A DNA stretch of 64,000 bases from an uncultured beta proteobacterium. Lineage in GTDB: Bacteria; Pseudomonadota; Gammaproteobacteria; Burkholderiales; SG8-41. Shown one piece after another: positions 10,242 to 21,069 of this stretch. Location: contig CAIVHG010000015.1 of NCBI GenBank assembly GCA_903905655.1, forward strand, positions 46,760 to 110,759, given 5' to 3'. Both the position numbers and the translations under genes were made by a program. The stretch's first letter is position 1; the number at the start of each line of letters is the position of its first letter. Below the pieces are notes generated by a model that did not search any database, was not told the DNA's origin, and saw nothing but the letters and a program-made list of their open reading frames with translations.

Positions 10242-11356
10242 ACGCCAGAAAATTCTTCGGCTATACCTCGCGCGAGGTCCTCGGCAAAGTGCGGCAGGCG
10301 CTCGGCGAGGATGCGCTGATCGTCTCCAACCGCGCGCACGCCGGTGGCATCGAGATCATGGCGATACCCGCAGCCGGGCAGAGCGAGGCTGCCGCCGCGG
10401 ACACACAATCCGCCGACGGGATGCCGCAGCTGATGCGCGAGATGGGCGCGATGAAATCGCTGCTGCAGCACGAGCTGTCCGGAATGGCGTGGCTCAACCT
10501 TAAGCAGCGTTCGCCGGCGCGCGCGGAGATGATGCAGTCGCTGCTGGCCACCGGATTCTCTGCAGTGCTGGCACGCGAATTGACGGGCGCGGTGGAGGAA
10601 CAGGGGAGCATCGCGCAGGCGCGCACCGCCGTGAGCGCAGAACTCGAGCGCCGGCTGCCATTGCTGGCGCGCGAAGCCCTGGTCGAAGACGGCGGAGTCT
10701 ACGCGCTCGTCGGTCCCACCGGTGTCGGCAAGACCACCACCATCGCCAAGCTCGCGGCGCGCTGCGTGGTGCGCAACGGGGCGCAGGGGCTCGCGCTCCT
10801 TACCACCGACAGCTATCGCATCGCGGCTCAGGACCAGCTGCGCATCTACGGCACCATCCTCGAGGTGCCGGTGCATGCGATCCGGGACGCGGCCGACCTC
10901 AAGTCCACGCTCGAGCTATTGCGCGACAAGCACACGATATTGATCGACACGCTGGGCATGAGCCAGCGCGACCCGCGGGTGCGCGAACACCAGGAGCTGC
11001 TCGCGCAGGGTGGCGGCGTCAAACAGCTGTTGCTGTTGAACGCCACCGCAAATGCGGCAACGCTCGATGAAGTGGTCGGCGCCTATGCTCAGGGGGGCGT
11101 GCACGGCTGCATCATCACCAAGCTCGATGAAGCGGCGGGAGTCGCCACGGCGCTCGACGTTGCGATCCGGCACAAGCTCACCGTCAACTATGTCACCGAC
11201 GGCCAGCGGGTGCCGGAAGATCTGCACCTGCCGAATCGATCGTATTTGCTGGCGAGTGCCACGCAGCCAATCTCCGATACTGCCACGCATGGGCTGCGGC
11301 CCGAGGAGTATGGGCTGGTGATGCGCGCCGCCGAGCAGCGGGCCGCATATGTCTGA
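10238..11356 (+). CDS. flhF: SRP-type GTPase FlhF
   Basis: GPTGVGKTTTIAKLAARC, TTDSYRIAAQDQLRIYG, TKLDEA; ATGA overlap with flhA. Confidence 0.95.
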   Translation: MNARKFFGYTSREVLGKVRQALGEDALIVSNRAHAGGIEIMAIPAAGQSEAAAADTQSADGMPQLMREMGAMKSLLQHELSGMAWLNLKQRSPARAEMMQSLLATGFSAVLARELTGAVEEQGSIAQARTAVSAELERRLPLLAREALVEDGGVYALVGPTGVGKTTTIAKLAARCVVRNGAQGLALLTTDSYRIAAQDQLRIYGTILEVPVHAIRDAADLKSTLELLRDKHTILIDTLGMSQRDPRVREHQELLAQGGGVKQLLLLNATANAATLDEVVGAYAQGGVHGCIITKLDEAAGVATALDVAIRHKLTVNYVTDGQRVPEDLHLPNRSYLLASATQPISDTATHGLRPEEYGLVMRAAEQRAAYV

Positions 11357-12230
11357 GGTGAGATTCGATCAGGCCGCCGGCCTGCGTCGCATGCAGGCGC
11401 TGCATCGCGTGCGCGCAGTTGCATTCGCGTCCGGCGTGCACGGCGTGGGCACGACGACCGCGGTGATCAATGTCGCGGCAGCGCTCGCCGCCGGCGGACG
11501 CCGGGTGCTGGTGATCGACGATAGCGGCGGCCGCAACAGTGCGCCAACGCTGCTCGGCCTGCGGCCGCGCTTCGGGCTGGCGCAGGTGTTGCGCGCCGCC
11601 TGCGCATTCGACGATGCATTGCTGAGTGGAGAGTGCGGGTTCGACGTCCTCGCGGCGAGCGGCGAAGCCAAGCCGGCGGCGCGGCTGCGCGCACACGCGG
11701 GCGTCGATCTCAACACGCTGCTGGGCGCGCTCGGGGAGCGCTACGACCTGGTGCTGATCGATGCCGGCACCGCAGAATACTCGCCACGGCGCCAAGGGCC
11801 TCTGGTGGCGCACACCATTGTCGTTTCCGCGCCCGCTGCGCCTACCATCACTGCGGCCTATGCGCTCGTCAAACGCCTGTGCGCGCAGTCTTGCGGCGCG
11901 CTGCACGTGCTGCTCACGTGCGCGGACTCGAAGGCCAATGCGCGGGTAATTTTCGACAACCTGAAGGCGCTCGCCGCAAGCCGCCTGCACAAGGCAATCG
12001 ACTGCCTGGGCGCGATCGCCTGCGACGAGCACATAGCGCGTTCACGCCGGACGCTCGCGCCGGTAACGCATGCTTACCCCGCTTCGTCCGCGGCCGCGGA
12101 CTTCCGGCGCGTCGCGCAGGCGATTGCCGCCTGGCCGGCGCGTTGTCCGCTGCTGCCCGCAGCGGACCAATACTTGCAGCGCACTCGCGTGAGTTCCCCA
12201 TCCCATGTCTACGCAGGAGTTCAACCATGA
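11349..12230 (+). CDS. flhG: FlhG/FleN-like MinD/ParA family protein with degenerate Walker A
   Basis: Position between flhF and fliA; FASGVHGVGTTTAVINVAAALAAGGRRVLVIDD. Confidence 0.83.
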   Translation: MSEVRFDQAAGLRRMQALHRVRAVAFASGVHGVGTTTAVINVAAALAAGGRRVLVIDDSGGRNSAPTLLGLRPRFGLAQVLRAACAFDDALLSGECGFDVLAASGEAKPAARLRAHAGVDLNTLLGALGERYDLVLIDAGTAEYSPRRQGPLVAHTIVVSAPAAPTITAAYALVKRLCAQSCGALHVLLTCADSKANARVIFDNLKALAASRLHKAIDCLGAIACDEHIARSRRTLAPVTHAYPASSAAADFRRVAQAIAAWPARCPLLPAADQYLQRTRVSSPSHVYAGVQP

Positions 12231-12940
12231 TCAAGAATGCCGTTGACAAAGCCGAGGTCGAGCGTTGCGTCAAGCAGTTTGCGCCGCTCGTCAAGCGGCT
12301 CGCCTATTACATGATGGCGTCGCTGCCGCGCAGCATCGAACTCGACGACGTGATCCAGTCCGGCATGATGGGCTTGCTGGATGCGGCCACGCGCTTCGAC
12401 GACTCTCTGGGTGCGCAGTTTGAAACCTATGCCGTGCAGCGCATTCGCGGCGCGATGCTCGACGGTCTGCGGCAATCGGACTGGCTGCCGCGCAGCCTGC
12501 GCAAGAGCCTGCGTCAGGTCGAGGCCACGATCGGCAAGCTCGAGCAGGCGAACGGGCGCCCACCCACCGAAAGCGAGCTGGCCGCAGCGCTCGGCATGTC
12601 GCTTCCTGATTATCAGCGCCTGCTGCAGGACGCGCGCGGTTATCAGCTGGTGTCCAGCGACGATCTGCAGGGGCCAGGCGACGAAAGCTTCATCGACCAT
12701 TACTGCGCCGACGAGCGGCCCGATCCGCTGCAGATGCTGCTCGATCAGGACCAGCGGCGCACGCTGGTCACGGCGATCGAGGATCTGCCAGAGCGCGAGC
12801 AGAAGGTAATGGCCCTCTACTACGAGCAGGACCTCAACCTGCGGGAGATCGGCGAGGTCCTCGGGGTGAGCGAATCGCGCGTGTGCCAGCTGCACAGCCA
12901 GGCGATCGCCCGCCTGCGCAGCCGCCTGCGTCCGCGTTAA
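12227..12940 (+). CDS. fliA: RNA polymerase sigma-28 factor FliA
   Basis: FAPLVKRLAYYMMASLPRSIELDDVIQSGMMGLLDAATRFD...LREIGEVLGVSESRVCQLHSQAIARLR; the track ORF from 11633 is an upstream open extension; ATG at 12227 overlaps the flhG stop. Confidence 0.95.
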   Translation: MIKNAVDKAEVERCVKQFAPLVKRLAYYMMASLPRSIELDDVIQSGMMGLLDAATRFDDSLGAQFETYAVQRIRGAMLDGLRQSDWLPRSLRKSLRQVEATIGKLEQANGRPPTESELAAALGMSLPDYQRLLQDARGYQLVSSDDLQGPGDESFIDHYCADERPDPLQMLLDQDQRRTLVTAIEDLPEREQKVMALYYEQDLNLREIGEVLGVSESRVCQLHSQAIARLRSRLRPR

Positions 12941-12957
12941 TTCAGTAAGAAATAATT

Positions 12958-13434
12958 CTAGACGACCGCGCGCGTGCGCGCGGAATGCAGGCTGACAGTG
13001 CTGCCATCGGGCGCGTAGGTGCGCGGGATGCGTGCTGCGCTAAGCAAAGCATCCAGTGCCTGCTGAGTGCCGTGCAGGCGGGTGCTGATAAGCCTGCCGT
13101 TCGTGGTATTGAGCCGTTGCGCGATGCGCGTGGTCTCGAGCAGCGACTGCCAGGCGCGTGCAAGTTCTCCGGCATCGGCACGCTTACGCAGCAGGGATTC
13201 CATGCTTCCTGCAGCCTGCGTGTGTCCGGATGCCTGCAGCAGCGCGTCGCGCTGCTGCGAGTACGCACTCAGGCGCGAGAGCAGTTGCTCCTTGGACGCT
13301 GTCCGCGCGGCAAGATGCTCGACCTGGCCGGATGCCAGCGCCTGCTGTTCGTCGTGCAGCAGGGCCACCAGGGCGCGCACTACGGCGCATTCCGCGTCCA
13401 GCTCGTCTTTCAGCTGAGGGCGTTCGATAGCCAT
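12958..13434 (-). CDS. flgN: Flagellar export chaperone FlgN
   Basis: Position next to flgM; LHDEQQALASGQVEHLAARTASKEQLLSRL...TNGRLI. Confidence 0.87.
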   Translation of the reverse strand: MAIERPQLKDELDAECAVVRALVALLHDEQQALASGQVEHLAARTASKEQLLSRLSAYSQQRDALLQASGHTQAAGSMESLLRKRADAGELARAWQSLLETTRIAQRLNTTNGRLISTRLHGTQQALDALLSAARIPRTYAPDGSTVSLHSARTRAVV

Positions 13435-13493
13435 CGCTTAGGCTGCCCGGCAGGTAATCGCTGCAGCAGTCTTGTTCAGGCCGCGACCGGTGT

Positions 13494-13802
13494 TCACGCT
13501 TTGTGCGCGTACATCAGTTCCTGGGCCGTCCTCAGCAGATTGTCCGCGATTTTGCCTGCATCGATCTTGAAGTGGCCGTCGCTGATCGCCTGTTTGATCG
13601 CCGCCACGCGGGCAGGATCGATGACAGGCGTGTCTGCGAAGCCCTTCTCGATGGCCTGCATCTGGGCCGAACGCGCGCTCAGCTGCACGCTGGTGCTGCC
13701 TCCAATAGCGGACTCCGGCTGGACAGCGCGCTTGGCTGGCCGCGCCGGCTCTTCGGCTATGACGTTGCTTGGAACGGAAACGATAGTAGTGTCGATTTTC
13801 AT
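13494..13802 (-). CDS. flgM: Anti-sigma-28 factor FlgM
   Basis: Small protein with SARSAQMQAIEKGFADTPVIDPARVAAIKQAISDGHFKIDAGKIADNLL. Confidence 0.94.
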   Translation of the reverse strand: MKIDTTIVSVPSNVIAEEPARPAKRAVQPESAIGGSTSVQLSARSAQMQAIEKGFADTPVIDPARVAAIKQAISDGHFKIDAGKIADNLLRTAQELMYAHKA

Positions 13803-13861
13803 TGCGTGAACCCTCCTACCCGGTGATTACGGACGCTGGGGACCCGAACTTTAGCTTTATT

Positions 13862-14560
13862 TCAAAATCGCACTTCGATGACGCCGCCGGCCCGTGCAAT
13901 TCCGCTCACGGTCTGCCCGGAGGCGGTACGCACCTGGGCGACCTGCCCCTCGCCGGCGTTGTTGAGCGCTTTGCCTTCGGCGCTTACACGGAAGCCGCTG
14001 CCCGCCGATCGCAGTTGCACGGACTGGCCCTGCAGCACAACCATCGGCAGGCGCAGCATGTCCAGGCGCAGCGGTTGTCCGGCCGGGACCCCGGAGGCAA
14101 GCGTACGGCCCTGGGCTTGTTGCTGTGATGTGACCGTCGCGCTCGGCAAAGCCGTGAGATCGCCGCTTTGAATTGCATAGTCGCCTGCGCTCAGGGTTTG
14201 ACCCTGCGAGAGCGGCCGCGCTGCCACCAGATATTCCCCGGTGACCTTCACCTGCACCGTGACATAGAGGCTCCACGGTGCGGCGCCGCTGCAGCGCACC
14301 GCGACCGAGCTTGCGCCCCACAGGCGCGCGCCAGCAGGCATGGCGACTTCGAGAGCCGGGCAGGCCGGCAGCGCGAGTCGCGGATCGATCGCGCCCAGCG
14401 TGTAGGTAACGGTCCCCGGCAGGCCCGCCGTCTGCACGCGCATAAAATCCTCCACCGCATGGCGGATCGCTGCCGGGTCCTGGCGCTGGATTTCCTGCGC
14501 CTGCGCGAGCGTGGACCCCAGCAACGCAGCGGCGCAGAGCACGATTCTCGAAGTATGCAT
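13862..14560 (-). CDS. flgA: Flagellar P-ring assembly chaperone FlgA
   Basis: Signal peptide MHTSRIVLCAAALLGSTLAQA; SAF domain ...VAARPLSQGQTLSAGDYAIQSGDLTALPSATVT; start set to the ATG giving a signal peptide. Confidence 0.93.
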   Translation of the reverse strand: MHTSRIVLCAAALLGSTLAQAQEIQRQDPAAIRHAVEDFMRVQTAGLPGTVTYTLGAIDPRLALPACPALEVAMPAGARLWGASSVAVRCSGAAPWSLYVTVQVKVTGEYLVAARPLSQGQTLSAGDYAIQSGDLTALPSATVTSQQQAQGRTLASGVPAGQPLRLDMLRLPMVVLQGQSVQLRSAGSGFRVSAEGKALNNAGEGQVAQVRTASGQTVSGIARAGGVIEVRF

Positions 14561-14893
14561 GTTTCGGTTTTCGCGTTTGCGCTCGTCGTAGAGTCCGCGC
14601 AATAGGCGGCCAGACGGGAGCGCGCAGTTTCGATGAGGGGATTGTGACGCCGGCGGCTGGTGCGCGAGATCGCAAATAGCTAGGGATTAGCCCCGCTAAT
14701 TGTGCGATTGCGGAAGCCGCGGCCTGTCTATGATGGGCCACGTTGGAAGAGGTACCGAGTTGAAGTGCGCGTTGATCTGCGCATGCTGCGCTCATCACGC
14801 AAATTGGTGCCCAGCTTTCGTTAACGGCTGTTTGCGCCGTTGCCTGAACCGCAGAGGTGCGGACGGCGCGCTGATCGCAGAAGGAGCCGAACC

Positions 14894-15295
14894 ATGGCAA
14901 GCGCTATCGACAATGCACTGCAGTTTCACTCGCGCGCTCTCGAGTTGCGCGCCTACCGCCAGGAATTGCTCGCATCCAATGTCGCGAACGCCGATACCCC
15001 CGGCTACAAGGCGCGCGACATCGATTTCGGCAGCCAGCTCGAGCAGGTGCTCGCGCAACGCACGACCGGCGTCGCAGCCGAACGCACGCAGGCCGCGCAC
15101 CTCGCCAGCGCTGCGCGGACATCAGGTCCAGGTGCACCCGCATACCGGAACGTGCTGCAACCATCGATTGATGGCAATACTGTCGATATGGACCTCGAGC
15201 GCGCGCAGTTTGCAGACAATGCGATTCACTATGAAGCGAACCTGATGTTCATCAACGGCCAGCTTAAAGCGCTGCTGGCGGCGATACAAGGATAA
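14894..15295 (+). CDS. flgB: Flagellar rod protein FlgB
   Basis: [30 protein letters not shown]. Confidence 0.95.
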   Translation: MASAIDNALQFHSRALELRAYRQELLASNVANADTPGYKARDIDFGSQLEQVLAQRTTGVAAERTQAAHLASAARTSGPGAPAYRNVLQPSIDGNTVDMDLERAQFADNAIHYEANLMFINGQLKALLAAIQG

Positions 15296-15300
15296 TCTCC

Positions 15301-15705
15301 ATGTCATTATTCAATCTATTCAATATCGCCAGCGGCGCGCTCAACGCGCAGTCGCTGCGGCTCAACACCGTCGCCAGCAATCTCGCAAACGCCGACAGCG
15401 CGAGTGGCCCGGATGGCAAACCGTATCGCGCGAAGCAGGTGATATTCGAGAGCGTTCCGCTTGCGGATGAGGCGGCGAGCAGTGTGCGTGTGACGGGCGT
15501 GATCGAAGACAGCGCGCCGATGAAGCAAACCTATGCGCCGGGACATCCACTCGCTGACGCGCAAGGCTACGTCACGATGCCCAATGTGAACGTGGTCGAC
15601 GAGATGGTCAACATGATATCGGCATCGCGCTCCTATCAGAACAACGTCGAGGTGATGAATACCGCGAAGACACTGCTGCTCAAGACTCTGCAGCTCGGCT
15701 CCTAG
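15301..15705 (+). CDS. flgC: Flagellar rod protein FlgC
   Basis: [33 protein letters not shown]...[29 protein letters not shown]. Confidence 0.96.
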   Translation: MSLFNLFNIASGALNAQSLRLNTVASNLANADSASGPDGKPYRAKQVIFESVPLADEAASSVRVTGVIEDSAPMKQTYAPGHPLADAQGYVTMPNVNVVDEMVNMISASRSYQNNVEVMNTAKTLLLKTLQLGS

Positions 15706-15719
15706 AGAGAAAGCAAATC

Positions 15720-16379
15720 ATGACCGCCATACAAAGCACGACCGCAACTGTGCCAGCGAATGCGTTAACGCCCGCCGCGACTCCCGCGGGCAACATACAA
15801 GACAGTTTCCTGAAGCTGCTCATCACGCAGCTGAAGAACCAGGACCCGCTGAACCCCATGGACAATGCGCAGATCACGACTCAGCTCGCGCAGATCAATA
15901 CTGTGAATGGCATCCAGCAGCTCAATACCACGATGCAGAGTTTGTCAGGTGCGATGCTGGGCTCGCAGTCGCTGCAGTCGGCGGCGCTGATCGGCCGCAC
16001 GGTAGTGACGGACGGCGATAGTTTGAAGCTCGCCGCAGGCAGCGCGGTCGCCGGCGGCCTGCAGCTTGCGCAGAACGCAGACAGCGTGAAAGTCACGATC
16101 GTCGGCCCCGCTGGCCAGGTTGTGCGCGAGCTGCAGCTGGGACCCCAGGCGGGAGGCATGGTGGCGTTCCAATGGGATGGACGCACCGATGCCGGCGCGA
16201 GTGCGGCGGCCGGCACGTACACCTTCAAGGTAAGCGCCGCGAGCGCTGGGCACACGGTGAACGCGACGCCGCTGGTCGCGGGAACCGTATCGAGTGTAAC
16301 GCTCGGCGCCGATGGCACCCATCTGACCGTAGACGGCGTGGGCGACGTCCGGATGCAGCAAATCAAAAGCATCATGTAA
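15720..16379 (+). CDS. flgD: Flagellar hook assembly scaffold FlgD
   Basis: FLKLLITQLKNQDPLNPMDNAQITTQLAQINTVNGIQQLN. Confidence 0.95.
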   Translation: MTAIQSTTATVPANALTPAATPAGNIQDSFLKLLITQLKNQDPLNPMDNAQITTQLAQINTVNGIQQLNTTMQSLSGAMLGSQSLQSAALIGRTVVTDGDSLKLAAGSAVAGGLQLAQNADSVKVTIVGPAGQVVRELQLGPQAGGMVAFQWDGRTDAGASAAAGTYTFKVSAASAGHTVNATPLVAGTVSSVTLGADGTHLTVDGVGDVRMQQIKSIM

Positions 16380-16394
16380 CCAAAGGAGATCAAT

Positions 16395-17612
16395 ATGGCT
16401 TTTTCTGCAGGATTGAGTGGACTCAATGCGGCGTCGCAGAACTTGGACGTGGTGGGCAACAACGTCGCGAACGCGAGCACGGTCGGCTTTAAGCAATCGC
16501 GCGCGGAGTTTGCCGACGTCTTTGCGAATGCGGTCGGCATCGGCACGCGGGTGGCCGCTGTCGAGCAGCAGTTCAACCAAGGCAATATAAGCGCCACCAA
16601 CAATCCGCTGGATCTTGCGATCAGCGGCAAGGGTTTCTTTCGCGTGGAAGACAGCGGGGGAGTCTCCTATTCGCGCAACGGCCAGCTTCATCTCGACAAC
16701 GCCGGCAATCTCGTAACCTCCGACAATCTCACCGTGACCGGCTACGGCGCGGATGCGAGCGGTAACGTTGTGCGCTCGGCCCCGGCGCCGCTGCAGGTTT
16801 CCAATGCGCCGATGCAGCCGACTGTTACCACCGCCTTCAAGATGAGCATGAATCTGGATGCGCGCGCAACACAGCCGTCAACCGCGGTGTTCGATCCTGC
16901 CGATCCCACCAGCTATAACGATTCGCAGTCCGACACCGTCTATGACACGCTCGGCAACGGGCATGTGTTTACAACGTACTTCGTGAAGACCGCGACCGCC
17001 GGGAAATGGGACGTGCACGCCACGGTTGACGGGACTGCGGAAACGAACGTCAATCTCGGTGCGGGTGCCGGCACTCCGGTCAATCTGCAGTTCGACTCGT
17101 CCGGTGCGTTGAGCACTGCAATGCCGATCGCCGCGGTCAAACTGACGGTGTCCGGCGGCGGTGTGACGCCGTTGCCGATGTCGCTAGATTTCAGCGGCTC
17201 GACCCAGTTCGGTTCCGAGTTCGCAATCAACTCGGTGTTTCAGGACGGCTACACCTCAGGCCGTCTTGCGAGCGTCAGCATCGGCAACGATGGCGTGCTT
17301 ACCGCCCGCTATAACAATGGCCAAACCAAGAACATCGGGCAGATCGTGCTTGCCAATTTCATCGATCCGCAGGGGCTGAGACCGGTGGGCAACAATCGGT
17401 GGGAGGAAACCGCAACATCAGGTCTCGCAGTGACCGGCGTTCCCGGAGTCGGTGATTTCGGTGCGCTGCAATCGGGGGCGGTAGAAGAATCCAACGTCGA
17501 TCTCACCGCTGAACTCGTAAATATGATCACCGCGCAGAGAAACTACCAGGCCAATGCGCAAACCATCAAGACCATGGACGCGGTGCTGCAGACGCTGGTC
17601 AATTTGCGGTAA
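16395..17612 (+). CDS. flgE: Flagellar hook protein FlgE
   Basis: FSAGLSGLNAASQNLDVVGNNVANASTVGFKQSRAEFADVF; C-term ELVNMITAQRNYQANAQTIKTMDAVLQTLVNLR. Confidence 0.96.
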   Translation: MAFSAGLSGLNAASQNLDVVGNNVANASTVGFKQSRAEFADVFANAVGIGTRVAAVEQQFNQGNISATNNPLDLAISGKGFFRVEDSGGVSYSRNGQLHLDNAGNLVTSDNLTVTGYGADASGNVVRSAPAPLQVSNAPMQPTVTTAFKMSMNLDARATQPSTAVFDPADPTSYNDSQSDTVYDTLGNGHVFTTYFVKTATAGKWDVHATVDGTAETNVNLGAGAGTPVNLQFDSSGALSTAMPIAAVKLTVSGGGVTPLPMSLDFSGSTQFGSEFAINSVFQDGYTSGRLASVSIGNDGVLTARYNNGQTKNIGQIVLANFIDPQGLRPVGNNRWEETATSGLAVTGVPGVGDFGALQSGAVEESNVDLTAELVNMITAQRNYQANAQTIKTMDAVLQTLVNLR

Positions 17613-17679
17613 GTGCTTTCCTTGGCGGTGCCGCGCGCTTAGCACGCACGCGACATCCTGGACCTAAAAAGGAGTTCAC

Positions 17680-18423
17680 ATGGATCGCATGATATATACA
17701 TTGATGAGCGGTGCCAGTCAGACGCTGAATCAGCAGGCGACGGTGGCGCATAATCTGGCCAATCTGAGCAGCACCGGCTTCCGTGCCGAGCGCGCGGCGG
17801 CGATCTCGGCACCGGTGTCCGGCGATGGCTTGCAGACACGCACCTTCGTCGTTGATTCCACTCCCGGAGCCGACTTCACGCCGGGCACGATACAGCATAC
17901 CGGCCGCGAGCTGGATGTGGCGATCCAAGGCCAGGGCTGGATCGCCGTGCAGGCGGCAGACGGCAGCGAAGCCTATACGCGCAATGGCAATCTGCGACTG
18001 AATGTGAACGGGCTGTTGCAGACCTCTGCCGGGCAAACCGTGTTGGGAGATGGCGGCCCGATCTCCATTCCCGCGGATACGCAGGTCACGATTGCAAAAG
18101 ACGGCACGATATCGACGGTTCCCACCGGCAACCGCCCGGCGGCAAATTCGGCCGTGGGGCGCATCAAGCTCGTCAATCCGCCCGAGGCGAACCTGGTGCG
18201 CGGTGACGACGGCCTGTTCAGGGTGCCCGGCGGTTCGGCCGCGCCGGTGGACCCCAAGGTGCGCATCACTTCCAATTCACTGGAGTCGAGCAACGTCAAC
18301 GCGGTCGAAGGCCTGATCAGCATGATCGAGCTGGCGCGCCAGTACGACACGCAGATGAAGATGCTGCAGAACGCCGAAGCCAGTGCGAAAGATGCTTCGC
18401 AGTTGCTCACGCTGCCGAGTTAG
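17680..18423 (+). CDS. flgF: Flagellar proximal rod protein FlgF
   Basis: MDRMIYTLMSGASQTLNQQATVAHNLANLSSTGFRAER. Confidence 0.95.
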   Translation: MDRMIYTLMSGASQTLNQQATVAHNLANLSSTGFRAERAAAISAPVSGDGLQTRTFVVDSTPGADFTPGTIQHTGRELDVAIQGQGWIAVQAADGSEAYTRNGNLRLNVNGLLQTSAGQTVLGDGGPISIPADTQVTIAKDGTISTVPTGNRPAANSAVGRIKLVNPPEANLVRGDDGLFRVPGGSAAPVDPKVRITSNSLESSNVNAVEGLISMIELARQYDTQMKMLQNAEASAKDASQLLTLPS

Positions 18424-18462
18424 TTCTCTTAACACCAACGCGAAACTCACATTGGAAACCCT

Positions 18463-19245
18463 ATGATACGTTCCCTATGGATCTCAAAAACCGGATTGGA
18501 CGCTCAGCAACTCAACATGGACGTGACAGCCAATAACCTGGCCAACGTCAGCACCAACGGATTCAAACGCTCGCGCGCGGTGTTCGAGGATCTGCTGTAC
18601 CAGACGCTGCGCCAGCCCGGCGCGCAATCCTCGCAGCAGACGCAGCTGCCGTCGGGACTGCAGGTCGGCACCGGCGTGCGGCCGGTCGCGACCGAGCGCA
18701 TCTTCACTCAGGGCAACCTGCAGCAATCCAGCAATCCGCTGGACGTCGCGATCAACGGCAGCGGATTTTTTCAGGTGCAGATGCCGGACGGCACCCTCGC
18801 TTTTACGCGCGACGGTGCATTTCAGGTCGACAGCCAGGGCCAGCTCGTGACTGCCAGCGGCTTTGCCGTGCAGCCAGCCGTCACCATCCCGGCCAACACG
18901 CAGAGCATCACCATCGGGCGCGACGGCGTGGTGTCGGCAGCCCGCGCCGGGGTCACGACGCCGACGTCGGTGGGAACGCTGCAGCTCGCCACGTTCATCA
19001 ATCCGGCCGGGCTGCAGAGCGTGGGCGAAAACATGTATGTGGAAACGGCGGCCTCCGGCACGCCGAGCAGCAGCGCGCCCGGCACCAACGGTGTCGGCAC
19101 GCTGCAGCAGGGCTATGTCGAGACTTCCAACGTGAATGTCGTCGAGGAGCTCGTCAACATGATCCAGATCCAGCGCGCCTATGAAATCAATTCAAAGGCG
19201 ATCACGACCACGGATCAGATGCTGCAGAAACTTGCACAGATGTGA
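18463..19245 (+). CDS. flgG: Flagellar distal rod protein FlgG
   Basis: [47 protein letters not shown]. Confidence 0.97.
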   Translation: MIRSLWISKTGLDAQQLNMDVTANNLANVSTNGFKRSRAVFEDLLYQTLRQPGAQSSQQTQLPSGLQVGTGVRPVATERIFTQGNLQQSSNPLDVAINGSGFFQVQMPDGTLAFTRDGAFQVDSQGQLVTASGFAVQPAVTIPANTQSITIGRDGVVSAARAGVTTPTSVGTLQLATFINPAGLQSVGENMYVETAASGTPSSSAPGTNGVGTLQQGYVETSNVNVVEELVNMIQIQRAYEINSKAITTTDQMLQKLAQM

Positions 19246-19255
19246 TGGCGGCCAC

Positions 19256-19939
19256 ATGCAAACCTCAACTATGTTTACTGCGCCCCTGGCGCTGCTCTCG
19301 ACGTTGCTGCTCGCGGCGTGCATCACGACTACCCCGGCGACCTCGGTGCATCAGCCGTTGAGCGCGCGGCCGGCGGCGTCCGTGCCAGCCCCGTCGGGGA
19401 ATGGCGCGATCTATCAGGCAGCCTACAGCTACAAGCCCATGTTCGAGGACCGGCGCGCGCGCAGCGTCGGCGACACGCTTACCATCAACATCGTTGAGAA
19501 CACGAGTGCCGACAAGAAGTCGAACACCAGCACCAATCGCTCGAGCGACAACAACTTCGGCGTGACCAACGTGTCGGGGCTGCCCGGCAAGAGCCTGATG
19601 GGCGCGGGACTGGGCGCCACTTCCAGCCTCAAGTTCTCCGGCGACGGCGAGAGCGCGAGCAACAACGCATTCACCGGCACCATCACCGTCACCGTGATCG
19701 AGGTGCTGCCGAACGGCAATCTTAAGGTGAGCGGCGAGAAGCAGGTCGGCATCAACCAGGGCTCGGAATTCATACGCTTCTCCGGCATCGTGAACCCGGT
19801 GAATCTTGGTGCGAGCAACAGTGTGAACTCGGTGCAGGTCGCAGACGCGCACATCGAGTACCGCTCCAACGGCCAGATCGACAGCGCACAGGTTGCGGGT
19901 TGGCTGACGCGGTTCTTCCTGACCTTCCTGCCGTTCTGA
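19256..19939 (+). CDS. flgH: Flagellar L-ring lipoprotein FlgH
   Basis: Signal/lipobox LLLAAC, FEDRRARSVGDTLTINIVENTSADKKSNTS; ATG at 19256 gives the signal sequence. Confidence 0.95.
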   Translation: MQTSTMFTAPLALLSTLLLAACITTTPATSVHQPLSARPAASVPAPSGNGAIYQAAYSYKPMFEDRRARSVGDTLTINIVENTSADKKSNTSTNRSSDNNFGVTNVSGLPGKSLMGAGLGATSSLKFSGDGESASNNAFTGTITVTVIEVLPNGNLKVSGEKQVGINQGSEFIRFSGIVNPVNLGASNSVNSVQVADAHIEYRSNGQIDSAQVAGWLTRFFLTFLPF

Positions 19940-19948
19940 GCGAGCCAT

Positions 19949-21067
19949 ATGAACTACTTCCGCCCGACCATGCCGCGATTCGTGCTGATGCTATGCGTAC
20001 TGCTGGCGCTTGCGCCAGCGCATGCGGAGCGCATCAAAGATCTCACCACCATCCAGGGCGTGCGCAACAACCAGCTACTCGGCTACGGCCTGGTGGTGGG
20101 GCTCGATGGCAGTGGCGACCAGACCACGCAAACTCCGTTCACGGTGCAAAGTCTCACCACGATGCTGAGTCAACTCGGCGTGACCCTGCCGCCGGGCAGC
20201 TCGCTGCAGCTGAAGAATGTCGCGGCCGCGATGGTGACGGCGACGCTGCCTGCGTTCGCCAAGCCGGGGCAAACCATCGATGTCACCGTGTCGTCGATGG
20301 GCAACGCCAAATCACTGCGCGGCGGAACACTGCTGATGACTCCGCTCAAGGGCGTGGATGGGGAGCTCTACGCGATGGCACAGGGTAACCTGCTGGTGGC
20401 CGGCATGGGCGCTTCTACCGCCGGCGGCTCGAGCGTGCAGGTCAATCAGCTCAGCGTCGGGCGCATTATCGCCGGCGCGACGGTGGAGCGCGCGGTGCCG
20501 ACGCAGCTCGGCGACGCGGATCATATTTATCTCGGGCTCAACACCACCGATTTCACCACCACCCGGCGCATCGTCAATGCCATCAACGGCGTTTACGGCG
20601 CTGGCACCGCAACCGCAGTCGATGGCCGGCTGGTGCAGGTCAACGCGCCGGGCGAGGCGAACGAACGCATCGAATTTCTCTCGCACATCGAGAGTCTGGA
20701 CATCCGGCCCGCGGCGAGCATGGCGAAGGTGATCATCAATCCGCGCACGGGCTCGGTGGTAATGAATCAGGCGGTCACCATCGAGACCTGCGCGGTCGCT
20801 CACGGCAATCTGTCGGTGGTGATCACGAGCGAGCCGGTGGTCAGCCAGCCTAACGCCCTTTCTCAGGGCGGCCAGACGGTACAGGCCCAGCGCGATCACA
20901 TCGAAATCAGTCAGGACCGCGGCGGGCTCACCATCATCGGGGGCGTCAATCTCTCGGAAGTGGTGAAGGCGCTCAACGCAGTGGGCGCAACCCCGGCGGA
21001 TCTGCTCGCGATTTTGCAGGCGATGAAAGCGGCGGGCGCGCTGCGCGCTGAACTCGAAATCATCTGA
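19949..21067 (+). CDS. flgI: Flagellar P-ring protein FlgI
   Basis: [47 protein letters not shown]. Confidence 0.97.
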   Translation: MNYFRPTMPRFVLMLCVLLALAPAHAERIKDLTTIQGVRNNQLLGYGLVVGLDGSGDQTTQTPFTVQSLTTMLSQLGVTLPPGSSLQLKNVAAAMVTATLPAFAKPGQTIDVTVSSMGNAKSLRGGTLLMTPLKGVDGELYAMAQGNLLVAGMGASTAGGSSVQVNQLSVGRIIAGATVERAVPTQLGDADHIYLGLNTTDFTTTRRIVNAINGVYGAGTATAVDGRLVQVNAPGEANERIEFLSHIESLDIRPAASMAKVIINPRTGSVVMNQAVTIETCAVAHGNLSVVITSEPVVSQPNALSQGGQTVQAQRDHIEISQDRGGLTIIGGVNLSEVVKALNAVGATPADLLAILQAMKAAGALRAELEII

Positions 21068-21069
21068 TC

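Noticed and set aside
11633-12226. N-terminal extension of the fliA ORF overlapping flhG
   Set aside because: Arg-rich out-of-frame translation of flhG; the FliA homology begins at ATG 12227
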